Assembly: GCA_002429325.1 (NCBI GenBank) | Contig: DIZH01000009.1 | Location: 31,535 to 75,040 of the forward strand | Source: Patescibacteria group bacterium UBA6033 | GTDB taxonomy: Bacteria; Patescibacteriota; Minisyncoccia; Phycocordibacterales; Phycocordibacteraceae | Length of the DNA stretch: 43,506 nt | Direction of reading: 5' to 3' | Shown: positions 8,452-16,997 of the stretch, one piece after another | Position numbering within the stretch: position 1 is the first letter of the stretch | Layout of the letters: each line of letters opens with the position of its first letter | Notes under the pieces: model-generated | What the model saw: the letters and a program-made list of their open reading frames with translations, nothing else | Told to the model about the DNA's origin: nothing | Database searches by the model: none | Position numbers and translations under genes: made by a program

Positions 8452-9134
8452 GCCATTTTGAAAATCTCACGCGCTACCTGCCGCAGCTTTCCCAGACTCG
8501 CATTCTCGACCTGGGCTCGGGGAAAGGAGGATTCCTTCTCGAGGTTGCTCGACACGGAGGACGGGCAGTCGGACTCGAGCTGTCGGAAGACTATATCGCT
8601 CTTGCCCACGAACGGCTGAAAAAGGCGGGATATACGGCGGATATCGTGCAGGGCGCTGCTGAGCATCTGCCGTTCGCTGATAATTCGTTCGACTTTATAA
8701 ACATCGGAGAGGTCATAGAGCATATTCAAGATACGGAAAAGATGCTCCGAGAAGCATATCGCGTGCTCGCTCCAGGCGGGCATATTTACTTGAGTGCGCC
8801 GAACCGGTATGGCATCCGCGACCAGCATTTTCATCTCTACTTCGTCAACTGGCTGCCACGTGCGTTGGCGGACAGCTACATCGGCTTATGGGGAAAGCAT
8901 AAGGATTACAAAGACCTGAGCGCTGGTCATCAACGATTGGCCGATATGCACTATTACACCTACTCAGGCATTAAGCTCCTTGCCGAGAACGTCGGGTTTC
9001 ACGTCGAGAATCTGCATACCTTGCGGATAGAGCGTATGGGTCTGCCGGCGCGCATATTCCTTAGGATCATGTATCCGTTAGCTCGCATGTTTTATTTCGA
9101 CTCGTTCCATCTCTTGCTCACGAAATCCTCGTGA
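8448..9134 (+). CDS. Class I SAM-dependent methyltransferase
   Basis: 228 aa, UbiE/Methyltransf_11-like. ILDLGSGKGGF (19-29) binds SAM, GLELSEDYIALA supplies the acidic residue for the ribose, LPFADNSFDFINIGEVIEHIQD is the motif II region, and RVLAPGGHIYLSAPN is motif III. The C-terminal part carries WLPRALADSYIGLWG and a second hydrophobic patch. It resembles the methyltransferase at 11574, which shares the LWG and YSGIKLL/YWAGIRMV segments, so the two may be paralogs. It is the last gene of its run, overlapping tail to tail by 17 bases with the flippase. Confidence 0.85.
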   Translation: MSHFENLTRYLPQLSQTRILDLGSGKGGFLLEVARHGGRAVGLELSEDYIALAHERLKKAGYTADIVQGAAEHLPFADNSFDFINIGEVIEHIQDTEKMLREAYRVLAPGGHIYLSAPNRYGIRDQHFHLYFVNWLPRALADSYIGLWGKHKDYKDLSAGHQRLADMHYYTYSGIKLLAENVGFHVENLHTLRIERMGLPARIFLRIMYPLARMFYFDSFHLLLTKSS

Positions 9135-10404
9135 GGCGCCGCCCGTACGTTTCGACGAGCGCGCCGCTGAGGCCGAAGCTCCAAGTCCGTCCGATGATTC
9201 GCGCGATGATCGTGCCCATGAGCCCATAGCTGCTCGTTAGCCATACGAGGACGAGTATCTGGAGGACAGGAGAGAGTACATTGAAGATATAGAGCTCTCG
9301 TTTCGCCACATGGGATTGTAGGAGCGCCACGGGGAGCGCGCTACCGATTGGGATCAGTGCGAGCGCATAGACTTGCGAATACCTGACCGCATCCATATAC
9401 GCGGGGAAGAATGTCCTGAAAAGATACGGTGCGAGAAGCGCGTAGACGCCGGCGACGACAGCCAGACCAAGCGTGAAGAGCCAGAGCCTGCTCCAGAAAT
9501 TCTTGCGGATCTCATGGAACGGCCGTGATACGAATTTCGGCATAGCGAGAACGGAAATCCCCCCGAGCGCACCGCGCGCCTGCTCGGGCAGTGCAACGGC
9601 AAAAGAATATACTGCAAGATCGACGGCGCCAAGATAGTGGAACACGATGAGCTTATCCACTTGCCCGGCAATGGTGGAAAGTAAATTCATGGCGCTGAAA
9701 TGAGCGCCGAGTCGTCCGACATCCGTGCTTTCTGAGCGATCAGGCTTGTAACGGATAAACACGAAGGCAGTGAGCGCTGCACCGATAGCGATGTTGCCAA
9801 TAAGATATACAGCTATCAGTGCGAGTGTGCTTGTCGTAAAGAATATAGCGATGATAAGCGCGAGCGCTGGCGTGGCGGCATATAGTGCACCTGTGAGTGC
9901 AAACGTGCGAAATTCTTTCTTCCCCGCGAGGTAGGAACCGAAGAGCGCTGACGGCTGAAGGAGGGGGCCAAGGGCTGCAATGATGAGCAGTCCGTACCCG
10001 AAAGTCTCATTGCCCTGAATGAAATAATAGACGCCCATTCCTGCAGCTATGGCGGCCATCGGGATCCCCCAAAGGATGCTCGTACGTATCGATTTCCGGA
10101 ATGTTCCTTCTTGTCCTCGCGCGATGGTCTGGGCGAGCGCGGTCGGGATTCCCGTAAGGCTGAATGCTGTAAGTATCCAGAAAACAGAAACGAGATAACG
10201 ATAATTTCCATACACATCCTTGGGGACATAACGCGCAAATACGATGGCAAGCATGAACGCAGCGAGCCCACTAGCAAGCTGGTCTATGGAAAGCCAGAAG
10301 CCGCCTTTAGCGATGTAGGACAGGTCAGTCTTAGTGAGTCGCTCAAGCGCGTGAATAAGTTTTCTAAAACGCTCGCCGAGCGAGCGGGTGGTGGAAGACA
10401 TCAT
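9118..10404 (-). CDS. Oligosaccharide flippase, Wzx-like (MOP superfamily)
   Basis: 428 aa, strongly hydrophobic with about 12-14 predicted membrane helices. The first membrane span follows GGFWLSIDQLASGLAAFMLA, and KDVYGNYRYLVSVFWILTAFSLTGIPTALAQTIA is the typical start of Wzx/RfbX-type exporters. Such proteins flip undecaprenyl-linked oligosaccharides across the cytoplasmic membrane, fitting the surrounding glycan genes and the O-antigen-ligase-like protein at 24277. The start codon is ATG 10404 (a second Met follows at once). It shares a 23-bp divergent promoter region with the glycosyltransferase at 10428. Confidence 0.88.
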   Translation of the reverse strand: MMSSTTRSLGERFRKLIHALERLTKTDLSYIAKGGFWLSIDQLASGLAAFMLAIVFARYVPKDVYGNYRYLVSVFWILTAFSLTGIPTALAQTIARGQEGTFRKSIRTSILWGIPMAAIAAGMGVYYFIQGNETFGYGLLIIAALGPLLQPSALFGSYLAGKKEFRTFALTGALYAATPALALIIAIFFTTSTLALIAVYLIGNIAIGAALTAFVFIRYKPDRSESTDVGRLGAHFSAMNLLSTIAGQVDKLIVFHYLGAVDLAVYSFAVALPEQARGALGGISVLAMPKFVSRPFHEIRKNFWSRLWLFTLGLAVVAGVYALLAPYLFRTFFPAYMDAVRYSQVYALALIPIGSALPVALLQSHVAKRELYIFNVLSPVLQILVLVWLTSSYGLMGTIIARIIGRTWSFGLSGALVETYGRRLTRIS

Positions 10405-10427
10405 ACCTATGCTAACATTCCCGACAT
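10405..10427. promoter_or_regulatory. Bidirectional leaderless promoter, 23 bp between divergent starts
   Basis: Two extended -10 elements overlap: TGCTAACAT on the plus strand (hexamer 10413-10418, nine bases before ATG 10428) and TGTTAGCAT on the minus strand (hexamer 10414-10409, four bases before ATG 10404). No room exists for a leader on either side. Confidence 0.6.
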
Positions 10428-11567
10428 ATGGAAAGTAGCGCTGGAAAGCGTATAAAGGTAGCTTTGGTAATCAATGGTTTTCTCATCGGAGGAGCACAGA
10501 ATGTCCTTCTCCAGATACTCAAACGGATCGATTATACGCGCTTCGAACCTGTCTTGATAACGCTCATCCGCAAATATGAGGACGAGAAGACATATCTCTA
10601 TGACAAACTCCCAGAGGGCACGAAAGTGTACGACCTGCGCTTCCGCGGCTTCCGCGATTTGCGCGCATGGGGCGCGCTCTGGAGTGCATTACGAGAAGCC
10701 AAGCCCGATGTAGTATTCGCCAATCTTTTCTTCAGCAACACGATCATGCGCGTATTTAAGCCCTTTTTCGGATACCGCGTCATAACGGCGGAACACAATA
10801 CCTATTTTGATAAGACGTTCTTCCAAAAATCGACGGACTTTGTTCTTTCGTTCTTAACGTATCGCATCGTCGCAGTCTCAAACACGGTTGCAAATTTTAC
10901 ATCGAAGCAAGAGCATATCGCGCGTTCGAAATTCGCTATAAACTATGGCGGCATAGATATTTCGGCGCTGCAAAAGGAAATGGAAGAGTCTGACCCCGTA
11001 GAAACATGGAAGATGACCGGATTCGCTCCTCCCGAAAAGATTATCCTATCGGTCGCGCGTGTCGTGCCGCAGAAGAATCATCGCCTGACGCTCGAAGGCT
11101 TTGCGCTTTTCGTACGCTCACATCCGGAATACCGCCTACTCGTGGTCGGCGGCGGCAACCTTATCGAGGAATTACAGAGTTATACTGAAGAACTCGGACT
11201 CGCGCGGAAGGTTCGCTTTATGGGCTATCAAAAGCAGTTATACCCGTTCTTCAGGATTGCGGACTTCTTCATATCAACATCTCTTCATGAGGGATTCGGC
11301 ACGACGCATGCAGAGGCTCTTGCAGCCGGATTGCCGCTCGTGAGCACGAAGACCGCCGGTCCGGATGAGATGATAAAAGAAGGAGTGAACGGCTTCTTCA
11401 TACCGGTCTATACCAAGGAAGCGGTTGCTGAGAGCCTTGCAAAGATGGCAGCACAAGATCTCCGTCCGATGCGCGAGGCAGCTCGGCGCTCAGCTGATGC
11501 CTACTCCATTGATCGTATGATAAGCACGTACGAGAAACTCTTTACAGAAGCAGCTAATCAAAGTTAA
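10428..11567 (+). CDS. GT4-family glycosyltransferase
   Basis: 379 aa GT-B enzyme. The N-terminus VALVINGFLIGGAQNVLLQIL holds the GGAQ loop contacting the acceptor. The C-terminal domain has ILSVARVVPQKNHRLTLEGF, LLVVGGGNLIEELQSY, RVRFMG-type strand and LHEGFGTTHAEALAAGLPLVST with both Glu of the E-x7-E motif present. It is probably a retaining sugar transferase for the surface glycan. It heads a co-directional series (10428-12994) with two methyltransferases, from an overlapping divergent promoter shared with the flippase. Confidence 0.9.
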   Translation: MESSAGKRIKVALVINGFLIGGAQNVLLQILKRIDYTRFEPVLITLIRKYEDEKTYLYDKLPEGTKVYDLRFRGFRDLRAWGALWSALREAKPDVVFANLFFSNTIMRVFKPFFGYRVITAEHNTYFDKTFFQKSTDFVLSFLTYRIVAVSNTVANFTSKQEHIARSKFAINYGGIDISALQKEMEESDPVETWKMTGFAPPEKIILSVARVVPQKNHRLTLEGFALFVRSHPEYRLLVVGGGNLIEELQSYTEELGLARKVRFMGYQKQLYPFFRIADFFISTSLHEGFGTTHAEALAAGLPLVSTKTAGPDEMIKEGVNGFFIPVYTKEAVAESLAKMAAQDLRPMREAARRSADAYSIDRMISTYEKLFTEAANQS

Positions 11568-11573
11568 CTCATC

Positions 11574-12365
11574 ATGGCTTATTCAGAATCAGTGACCCGT
11601 GCGTACGTAGAGAAGCGTTTCCCGCACGGCACTGCCCTTGAGCGCGAACGATTGATTGCCGATTGGCTGACAAAGCCGCAGCAGGCCGAGGGCATTGCAG
11701 TCGACTTCGAACGCCGAGTCGGGCCGATTGATGGGTTGCGTGTCTTGGATGTGGGCAGTGGTAATGGCGGTATCTCCATCGCTTTCGCTGCTCATGGGGC
11801 AGAAGCCTATGGTGTTGATATTGAAGAAGAGTTGGTTGCGATCGCGCATGAGGAAGCAGCCGCGGTAGGTTCAAGCGCCCAATTCCAATGGTATGAAGGA
11901 ACAAAGCTTCCTTTCGGTGGCCAATTCTTCGATGCCGCAGTTTCGGTCAGTGTTCTGGAACATGTGAGTGATCCTGTGAATTATCTCTCCGAAATTTTGC
12001 GAGTACTGAAGCCAGGGGGTGTACTCTATCTCGCGTACCCCAACAGGCTGCGATTCAAGGAGACGCATACGGGACTTTGGGGCCTATCCTACATTCCTAT
12101 AGCGCTCGCGCGTGCCTATGCCCGCGCCTCTGGGCACAATCCTCTTGAGGATAATAATCTCCACTTTTATAGCTATTGGGCCGGAATTCGTATGGTCCGT
12201 GCGTCGGCTACAAGCGATCGCGAATGGATCATCCGCTATGAACAGGGAATGAGCACAAATCCCGTAAAGCGCCTTGTCAAAGGATTTCTTCGCGTCATCG
12301 GCATTCCGCACCAGGCGCTCTTGCCGCACGTGATGCTGATACTACAAGCCGGTCCTGCAAGATAA
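11574..12365 (+). CDS. Class I SAM-dependent methyltransferase
   Basis: 263 aa. The N-terminal helix region RLIADWLTKPQQAEGIAVDF precedes motif I VLDVGSGNGGI (57-67). YGVDIEEELVAIA gives the acidic ribose ligand, FDAAVSVSVLEHVSDP is the motif II region, and LRVLKPGGVLYLAYPNR motif III. Starts six bases after the glycosyltransferase with no Shine-Dalgarno sequence. The likely role is methylation of a glycan residue. The resemblance of its C-terminal half to the gene at 8448 suggests duplication followed by divergence. Confidence 0.85.
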   Translation: MAYSESVTRAYVEKRFPHGTALERERLIADWLTKPQQAEGIAVDFERRVGPIDGLRVLDVGSGNGGISIAFAAHGAEAYGVDIEEELVAIAHEEAAAVGSSAQFQWYEGTKLPFGGQFFDAAVSVSVLEHVSDPVNYLSEILRVLKPGGVLYLAYPNRLRFKETHTGLWGLSYIPIALARAYARASGHNPLEDNNLHFYSYWAGIRMVRASATSDREWIIRYEQGMSTNPVKRLVKGFLRVIGIPHQALLPHVMLILQAGPAR

Positions 12366-12370
12366 ATACT

Positions 12371-12994
12371 ATGAGCTACTATTCTGAAATCAGCTATGGG
12401 ACAAGGGATCAGTGGTTTATGACTCTGTACTATAACCGTTGGTTTAGGAACATGACCGGTCCGATACTAGATGTTGCGTGTGCTGCGGGAGATTTTATAG
12501 CTGTCAAGCCGGACATTGTAGAGGGATTTGATATCGACGAAGATAATTTGCGCAGAGCGAGACAAAAAGGATTCAAGGTAAGACGCATCGATATCGATAA
12601 TGGCGAGATGAGTCAGCTACAAAACGATATGTACGAAGGCGTGATGGCCAGTCAGGTTATTGAACATCTGGATCACCCGAAAGAGCTCCTATTACAAATC
12701 AAAAGAATCTTAAAGCCGAATGGGAAAGCGATTATACTGACTCCGAATTTTCCGCACAATGCCGATTTGTTCTGGGACGATTATACGCATAAGCGGCCGT
12801 TCACGAGAAAAGCGTTGAGAATGATAGCGTATGACGCCGGATTCAGTGACGTACACATTTCCGAAGACTTCAGATGTATGCCGGGAATGGGATGGTTGAT
12901 GCGGTCATTTCGTATATCTCCTGATGCTCTTGGGCGAATGCAAAGGCTCGTTTTTATTCGCGGGACCAGTTGGATATTGGAATTGAAGAAGTGA
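12371..12994 (+). CDS. Class I SAM-dependent methyltransferase
   Basis: 207 aa. Motif I is unusual, ILDVACAAGDF (32-42), where the classic GxGxG is CAAGD. FDIDEDNLRRAR supplies the acidic residue, GVMASQVIEHLDHPKELL the motif II segment with NxxEH-like SQVIEH, and RILKPNGKAIILTPNF motif III. Codon use is somewhat more AT-rich than its upstream neighbours (for example TTAAAGCC and AATGGGAAAGCG), hinting at a different origin. Last member of the 10428 run; the following 50 bases hold the promoter of the epimerase. Confidence 0.8.
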   Translation: MSYYSEISYGTRDQWFMTLYYNRWFRNMTGPILDVACAAGDFIAVKPDIVEGFDIDEDNLRRARQKGFKVRRIDIDNGEMSQLQNDMYEGVMASQVIEHLDHPKELLLQIKRILKPNGKAIILTPNFPHNADLFWDDYTHKRPFTRKALRMIAYDAGFSDVHISEDFRCMPGMGWLMRSFRISPDALGRMQRLVFIRGTSWILELKK

Positions 12995-13031
12995 CGCTAG
13001 ATGAGATGTCGACAACACGGGCACATTGAAC

Positions 13032-13037
13032 TACGAT
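13032..13037 (+). promoter_or_regulatory. -10 box that favours start 13045
   Basis: TACGAT ends seven bases before ATG 13045. The alternative ATG at 13036 lies inside this box, so if the promoter is real the start is 13045. Confidence 0.5.
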
Positions 13038-13044
13038 GGACAAC

Positions 13045-14016
13045 ATGAAATTCTTCGTCACTGGCGGTGCTGGGTTTATCGGCAGCAATTTTTGCGATCA
13101 TCTTTTGGGCATGGGCCATGAAGTAGTCTGTTTCGACGATCTTTCTACCGGGAGAGAATTCTTCATGCAGGATGCTTTGAAAGACAAGCATTTCAGATTT
13201 ATCAAAGGCGATATCCAGAAGTTTGAAGAGATCAATGGAGCTCTCCAAGAGAGCAAGCCTGACTGGGTGATTCACTTGGCAGCTAACGCCGATGTGCGGG
13301 GTGGACTGAAACAGCCGCGCAAGGATTTGGATGTGAACACCATCGGGACATGGAACGTCCTTGAATCTGCTAAGAACGCTGGCGTGAAGAAAATCTTGTT
13401 CAGCTCAACGAGTGCAGCCTATGGAGCTCCTGCCATTTTCCCGACTCCGGAAAATGCTCCTTTTCCAGAACAGACTTCCTTATATGGGGCTTCTAAGGCT
13501 GCGGGCGAAGGATTGGTGTCGGCGTACAGTCATGGCTATGGGATGACGAGTATCGTCTTCCGCTTCGTATCAATTGTCGGCGCTCGCTATACTCACGGCC
13601 ACGTCTTCGACTTCGTGAAGAAACTCAAACAAGATCCGTCTCGGCTTGAGATACTCGGCGATGGCGAATTGGTAAAATCATATCTTCATGTGCAAGATCT
13701 TATGAGAGGGTTGTGGCTGACGATTGAAAGAGTAGAAGACGGCTTGATTAAAGATGCGTTCTCAGTATTCAATATCGGGAATGATTCTTCAATAATAATC
13801 AAGAAAAGTGCGGCGCTCATCGCCAAGCGAATGAACGTCACACCTGATTTTACATATACCGGCGGGAAGCGCGGCTGGATAGGTGATGAACGAGTTGAAC
13901 TCGACACTACGAAACTCCGGAGTTTGGGTTGGCAAGCCGAGCACCCTCTTGAACAGGGAATACTCGATACAGTTGATTATCTGCTCCACCACCCTGACCT
14001 CTTAGTGAGGGACTGA
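13045..14016 (+). CDS. NAD-dependent nucleotide-sugar epimerase (extended SDR)
   Basis: 323 aa. FVTGGAGFIGSNF at the N-terminus is the Rossmann loop, HLAANADVRGG follows, SSTSAAYG carries the catalytic Ser, and YGASK gives Tyr147 and Lys151. FNIGND and GGKRGWIGDERVELDTTKLRSLGW near the C-terminus match UDP-glucose-4-epimerase-like enzymes. An in-frame ATG at 13036 would add three residues. It stands just ahead of the heptose genes, so it may epimerise a GDP- or UDP-sugar in the same glycan. It is only distantly like the epimerase at 42-995. Confidence 0.88.
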   Translation: MKFFVTGGAGFIGSNFCDHLLGMGHEVVCFDDLSTGREFFMQDALKDKHFRFIKGDIQKFEEINGALQESKPDWVIHLAANADVRGGLKQPRKDLDVNTIGTWNVLESAKNAGVKKILFSSTSAAYGAPAIFPTPENAPFPEQTSLYGASKAAGEGLVSAYSHGYGMTSIVFRFVSIVGARYTHGHVFDFVKKLKQDPSRLEILGDGELVKSYLHVQDLMRGLWLTIERVEDGLIKDAFSVFNIGNDSSIIIKKSAALIAKRMNVTPDFTYTGGKRGWIGDERVELDTTKLRSLGWQAEHPLEQGILDTVDYLLHHPDLLVRD

Positions 14017-14030
14017 TGAGGGGATGGTAG

Positions 14031-14036
14031 TATAGA
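14031..14036 (+). promoter_or_regulatory. -10 box for the heptose operon
   Basis: TATAGA ends five bases before ATG 14042, again implying a leaderless message. It would drive hddA and probably the transaldolase and later genes. Confidence 0.55.
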
Positions 14037-14041
14037 CGGAC

Positions 14042-15028
14042 ATGATTGTTACGCGAACACCTTTTCGGGTGACCTTGGGCGGCGGCGGGACCGACCTCCC
14101 TTCGTATTATGAGAAATACGGAGGTTTCATTTTTTCGGCAGGCATCAATAAGTACGTCTATGTCGATGTTAATCGTCCGACGTCCGACGATCTCATCCGT
14201 ATCAAGTATTCAGAATCAGAGACAGTCTCTGACATAAAAGATGTGCGACATCAGGTCGCGCGGGAGGTGCTGCGATATGCCGGCGTCGACAAAAATATCG
14301 AGGTAAGTTCGGTGGCGGATATTCCTGCGGGAACCGGACTTGGATCATCGAGCTGCTATGCAGTCGGGTTGCTTCACGCGCTTCATACGTTGAAGCATGA
14401 GTATACGCCGCTTGAACAGATGGCCGAAGAAGACTTCAGGATTGAGGAGGGGATACTAAAACGCCCTATCGGGAAACAAGACCCCTATCTCGCAGCGTTC
14501 GGCGGCCTCACTGTTTTGGACATTGCCACGGATGGCACCGTGAAAGTGCGAAAAGCGAATGTGTCATTGGAAATCGCCGACGAGCTTAATCAGAATCTGC
14601 TTATGTTCTTTACGGGCGACACGAGGAATGCCGATGACATACTTAGTGAGCAGAGCACTGCCGCAAAAGAGGAGAAGAAAGAAGTGATAGAGAGCATGCA
14701 TCATATCAAGGAGCTCGGATATGGCATTTTAGACGCAGTAGAGTCAGGAAACCTGGATGATGTGGGAAGGAAGTTCCATGAGCACTGGCAGTATAAGAAG
14801 AAGATTTCGACCAAGATGACGAAGCCCGAGTACGACGTAATCTACAATGCCGCGCTTAAAGGCGGGGCGCTTGGCGGGAAGATATCGGGCGCGGGCGGGG
14901 GAGGGTTCCTCACCTTCTACGTCCCTGAGAAGCATCGGGAATTCAGGGAAGCGATGAAAGAGTTCGGCCTGCGCGAAATGAGGTACCGTTTCGACTTTGA
15001 CGGGTCGAAGGTGCTGGCTGACTTTTGA
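14042..15028 (+). CDS. hddA: D-glycero-alpha-D-manno-heptose 7-phosphate kinase (GHMP kinase)
   Basis: 328 aa GHMP-superfamily kinase. TPFRVTLGGGGTDLPSYYEKYGG is the N-terminal signature of HddA-type heptose kinases, PAGTGLGSSSC (95-105) is the ATP-binding GHMP motif 2, and SGAGGGGFLTFYVP is motif 3. Known HddA enzymes phosphorylate D-glycero-D-manno-heptose 7-phosphate at O1 to give the alpha 1,7-bisphosphate for GDP-heptose. The assignment is backed by its neighbours: transaldolase, SIS isomerase, HAD phosphatase and nucleotidyltransferase. A related L-fucose kinase-like role is possible but fits the context less well. Confidence 0.88.
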   Translation: MIVTRTPFRVTLGGGGTDLPSYYEKYGGFIFSAGINKYVYVDVNRPTSDDLIRIKYSESETVSDIKDVRHQVAREVLRYAGVDKNIEVSSVADIPAGTGLGSSSCYAVGLLHALHTLKHEYTPLEQMAEEDFRIEEGILKRPIGKQDPYLAAFGGLTVLDIATDGTVKVRKANVSLEIADELNQNLLMFFTGDTRNADDILSEQSTAAKEEKKEVIESMHHIKELGYGILDAVESGNLDDVGRKFHEHWQYKKKISTKMTKPEYDVIYNAALKGGALGGKISGAGGGGFLTFYVPEKHREFREAMKEFGLREMRYRFDFDGSKVLADF

Positions 15029-15085
15029 CACCTTGCTGACCCTCGGGAAATAGCGCATTATTCTTATACCTAACCAAATCAATAT

Positions 15086-15805
15086 ATGCCAAAGAAGCTG
15101 ACTGAATTGCACATCAAGATTTTCGCTGATGGTGCCGAGAAGGCGAGCATTATGGAGCTCGCGAAGAACCCTCTTATCAAGGGATTCACGACCAATCCGA
15201 CACTGATGCGCAAGGCAGGTATAACCGACTACGAAGGATTTGCGAAAGAGGTGCTCGCTGAAATTAAAGATAAGCCAATATCTTTTGAAGTATTCTCGGA
15301 TGAATTCGACGAAATGGAGCGTCAGGCGCGACTGATTGCCTCATGGGCGTCGAATATTTATGTAAAAATCCCGATTACCAATACCAGAAAGGAGCCGTCG
15401 TACGAGCTTATTCGGAAGCTCTCGGCAGACGGTATAAAATTGAATGTCACCGCCATCTTCTCTCTTTCACAGGTTCGACAGACTCGCGATGCTCTCCGTG
15501 CGGATGTTCCTGCAATCATTTCTGTCTTTGCTGGTCGTATTGCTGATACGGGTGTCGATCCGCTCCCTCTTATGAAGGAAGCAAAAGCGCTTATCGCAGG
15601 CAATCCGAATTTCGAACTCCTCTGGGCGAGTCCGCGCGAGCTGCTGAATATCTACCACGCGGAAGAAGCGGGTTCCGACATCATCACCGTCACCCCGGAT
15701 GTCCTCAAGAAATCTGCGAATATCGGCCTCGATTTGGAAGAATTCTCTCTCCAGACCGTGAAGATGTTCTACGATGACGGGCAGAAAGCGGGCTATATTC
15801 TTTAA
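15086..15805 (+). CDS. Transaldolase family protein (TalC/FSA-like)
   Basis: 239 aa, the size of the short transaldolase/fructose-6-phosphate aldolase subfamily. GFTTNPTLMRKAG (about 34-46) and YVKIPITNT with the Schiff-base Lys94 are diagnostic, followed by NVTAIFSLSQV, ISVFAGRIADTG and LLWASPRELLNI. Transaldolase moves a dihydroxyacetone unit and could supply sedoheptulose 7-phosphate, the entry substrate of the heptose pathway encoded by the next genes. Its position directly between hddA and gmhA makes that role likely. The 57 bases upstream contain no clear Shine-Dalgarno sequence. Confidence 0.87.
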   Translation: MPKKLTELHIKIFADGAEKASIMELAKNPLIKGFTTNPTLMRKAGITDYEGFAKEVLAEIKDKPISFEVFSDEFDEMERQARLIASWASNIYVKIPITNTRKEPSYELIRKLSADGIKLNVTAIFSLSQVRQTRDALRADVPAIISVFAGRIADTGVDPLPLMKEAKALIAGNPNFELLWASPRELLNIYHAEEAGSDIITVTPDVLKKSANIGLDLEEFSLQTVKMFYDDGQKAGYIL

Positions 15806-15819
15806 TCGGCATACCGTAT

Positions 15820-16425
15820 ATGTACAAGGACTACATCAATTCGTACTTAGAAGAAACGCGACAGATCGCTGAACAATTAGATCGCGAGCAGATCAATAAG
15901 ATGATCAATGTCCTACAAGGGGTCCGCGATACGAAAGGACGCCTGTTCATTATCGGCGTCGGCGGCGGGGCAGGGCACGCGAGCCATGCAGTCAATGATT
16001 TCAGGAAGCTTACCTCGATCGAAGCCTATACTCCGGCGGATAACGTCTCGGAAATCACTGCTCGCACGAACGACGACGGCTTCCACACGATCTTCTCGAA
16101 TTGGCTCCTCGGCAGCAATCTCAATGAGAGAGACGCGGTACTCGTTTTCTCGGTTGGTGGAGGCAATGCGGAAAAGAATGTCAGTGCTAACATCGTCGAA
16201 GCGTTGAAATTAGCGAAAGAAATCGGTGCGAAGGTCTTGGGAGTCGTCGGACGTGACGGAGGGTACACTGCACAAGTCGCGGATGCATGCGTCATCGTAC
16301 CGGTCGTGAATGCAGAGAACGTAACGCCGCATACAGAAGGGTATCAAGCGGTCGTCTGGCACCTTATCGTCTCGCATCCGAAGTTCCGCTCACAAAAGGG
16401 AAAATGGGAGTCCGTAGCAAAGTAA
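15820..16425 (+). CDS. gmhA: SIS-domain phosphoheptose isomerase, GmhA-like
   Basis: 201 aa single SIS domain. FIIGVGGGAGHASHAVNDFRK is the phosphosugar-binding loop, NDDGFHTIFSNWL follows, VFSVGGGNAEKNVS is the second sugar-phosphate loop, and GVVGRDGGYTAQVADACVIVP the last strand. GmhA converts sedoheptulose 7-phosphate to D-glycero-D-manno-heptose 7-phosphate. The sequence differs from E. coli GmhA in the active-site loops, but the position between a transaldolase and a GmhB-like phosphatase supports the function. The stop lies 22 bases inside the next gene. Confidence 0.82.
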   Translation: MYKDYINSYLEETRQIAEQLDREQINKMINVLQGVRDTKGRLFIIGVGGGAGHASHAVNDFRKLTSIEAYTPADNVSEITARTNDDGFHTIFSNWLLGSNLNERDAVLVFSVGGGNAEKNVSANIVEALKLAKEIGAKVLGVVGRDGGYTAQVADACVIVPVVNAENVTPHTEGYQAVVWHLIVSHPKFRSQKGKWESVAK

Positions 16426-16964
16426 AACGTCCGGCGGTATTTCTTGATAGAGATGGCACGCTCATCGAACAATTCGATGAGATAACTGATTTTTCGCAAA
16501 TGCGAATCTTGAGAGGCGTTCCAGAAGGGATACGACTGTTGAACAAATCGAGATTTCTTGTCATTGTCGTTACGAATCAACCCGTTATCGGGAAGGGATT
16601 AGTTACGAAGAAGAAAGTAGACGAAATGCACATGGCTCTCTCTGCTCAGCTGAAAGAAGAAGGCGCTTTCATTGACGCATTTTATGTGTGCCCGCATCGC
16701 TATGGAGAGAATTGTGCTTGTCGCAAGCCGAATCTTGGTCTCATTGAAGCCGCGATACAGGAACATGGTATCGACGTCCCTAGTAGTTTCTTTGTCGGAG
16801 ATGACATGCGCGATATAGAAACGGGGCGGCGGGCGAAGATGAAAACTATCTTAGTAGAGACTGGGAATGCGGGCCGGGATACGCGCTATTTCAATGTGCA
16901 GCCTGATGAAGTCGCACACGATCTAGTGGCTGCCGCAGAATCAATAATTCGTGTACGGGAATAA
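16404..16964 (+). CDS. gmhB: D,D-heptose 1,7-bisphosphate phosphatase, GmhB-like HAD hydrolase
   Basis: 186 aa HAD-family phosphatase. FLDRDGTLIEQ gives the nucleophile Asp15 and acid Asp17, VVTNQP is motif II, and FVGDDMRDIETGRRAKM is motif IV. A zinc loop, Cys96, His98, Cys104 and Cys106 (CPH then CACRKP), is typical of GmhB and histidinol phosphatases. It removes the 7-phosphate from the bisphosphate made by HddA. The start at 16404 overlaps the isomerase by 22 bases and follows AAAGGG, one of the few Shine-Dalgarno-like sequences here. The longer frame upstream only reads the isomerase gene out of frame. Confidence 0.88.
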   Translation: MGVRSKVKRPAVFLDRDGTLIEQFDEITDFSQMRILRGVPEGIRLLNKSRFLVIVVTNQPVIGKGLVTKKKVDEMHMALSAQLKEEGAFIDAFYVCPHRYGENCACRKPNLGLIEAAIQEHGIDVPSSFFVGDDMRDIETGRRAKMKTILVETGNAGRDTRYFNVQPDEVAHDLVAAAESIIRVRE

Positions 16965-16997
16965 CGTATTGTGGTATTTTTATACGGTACATAAACT

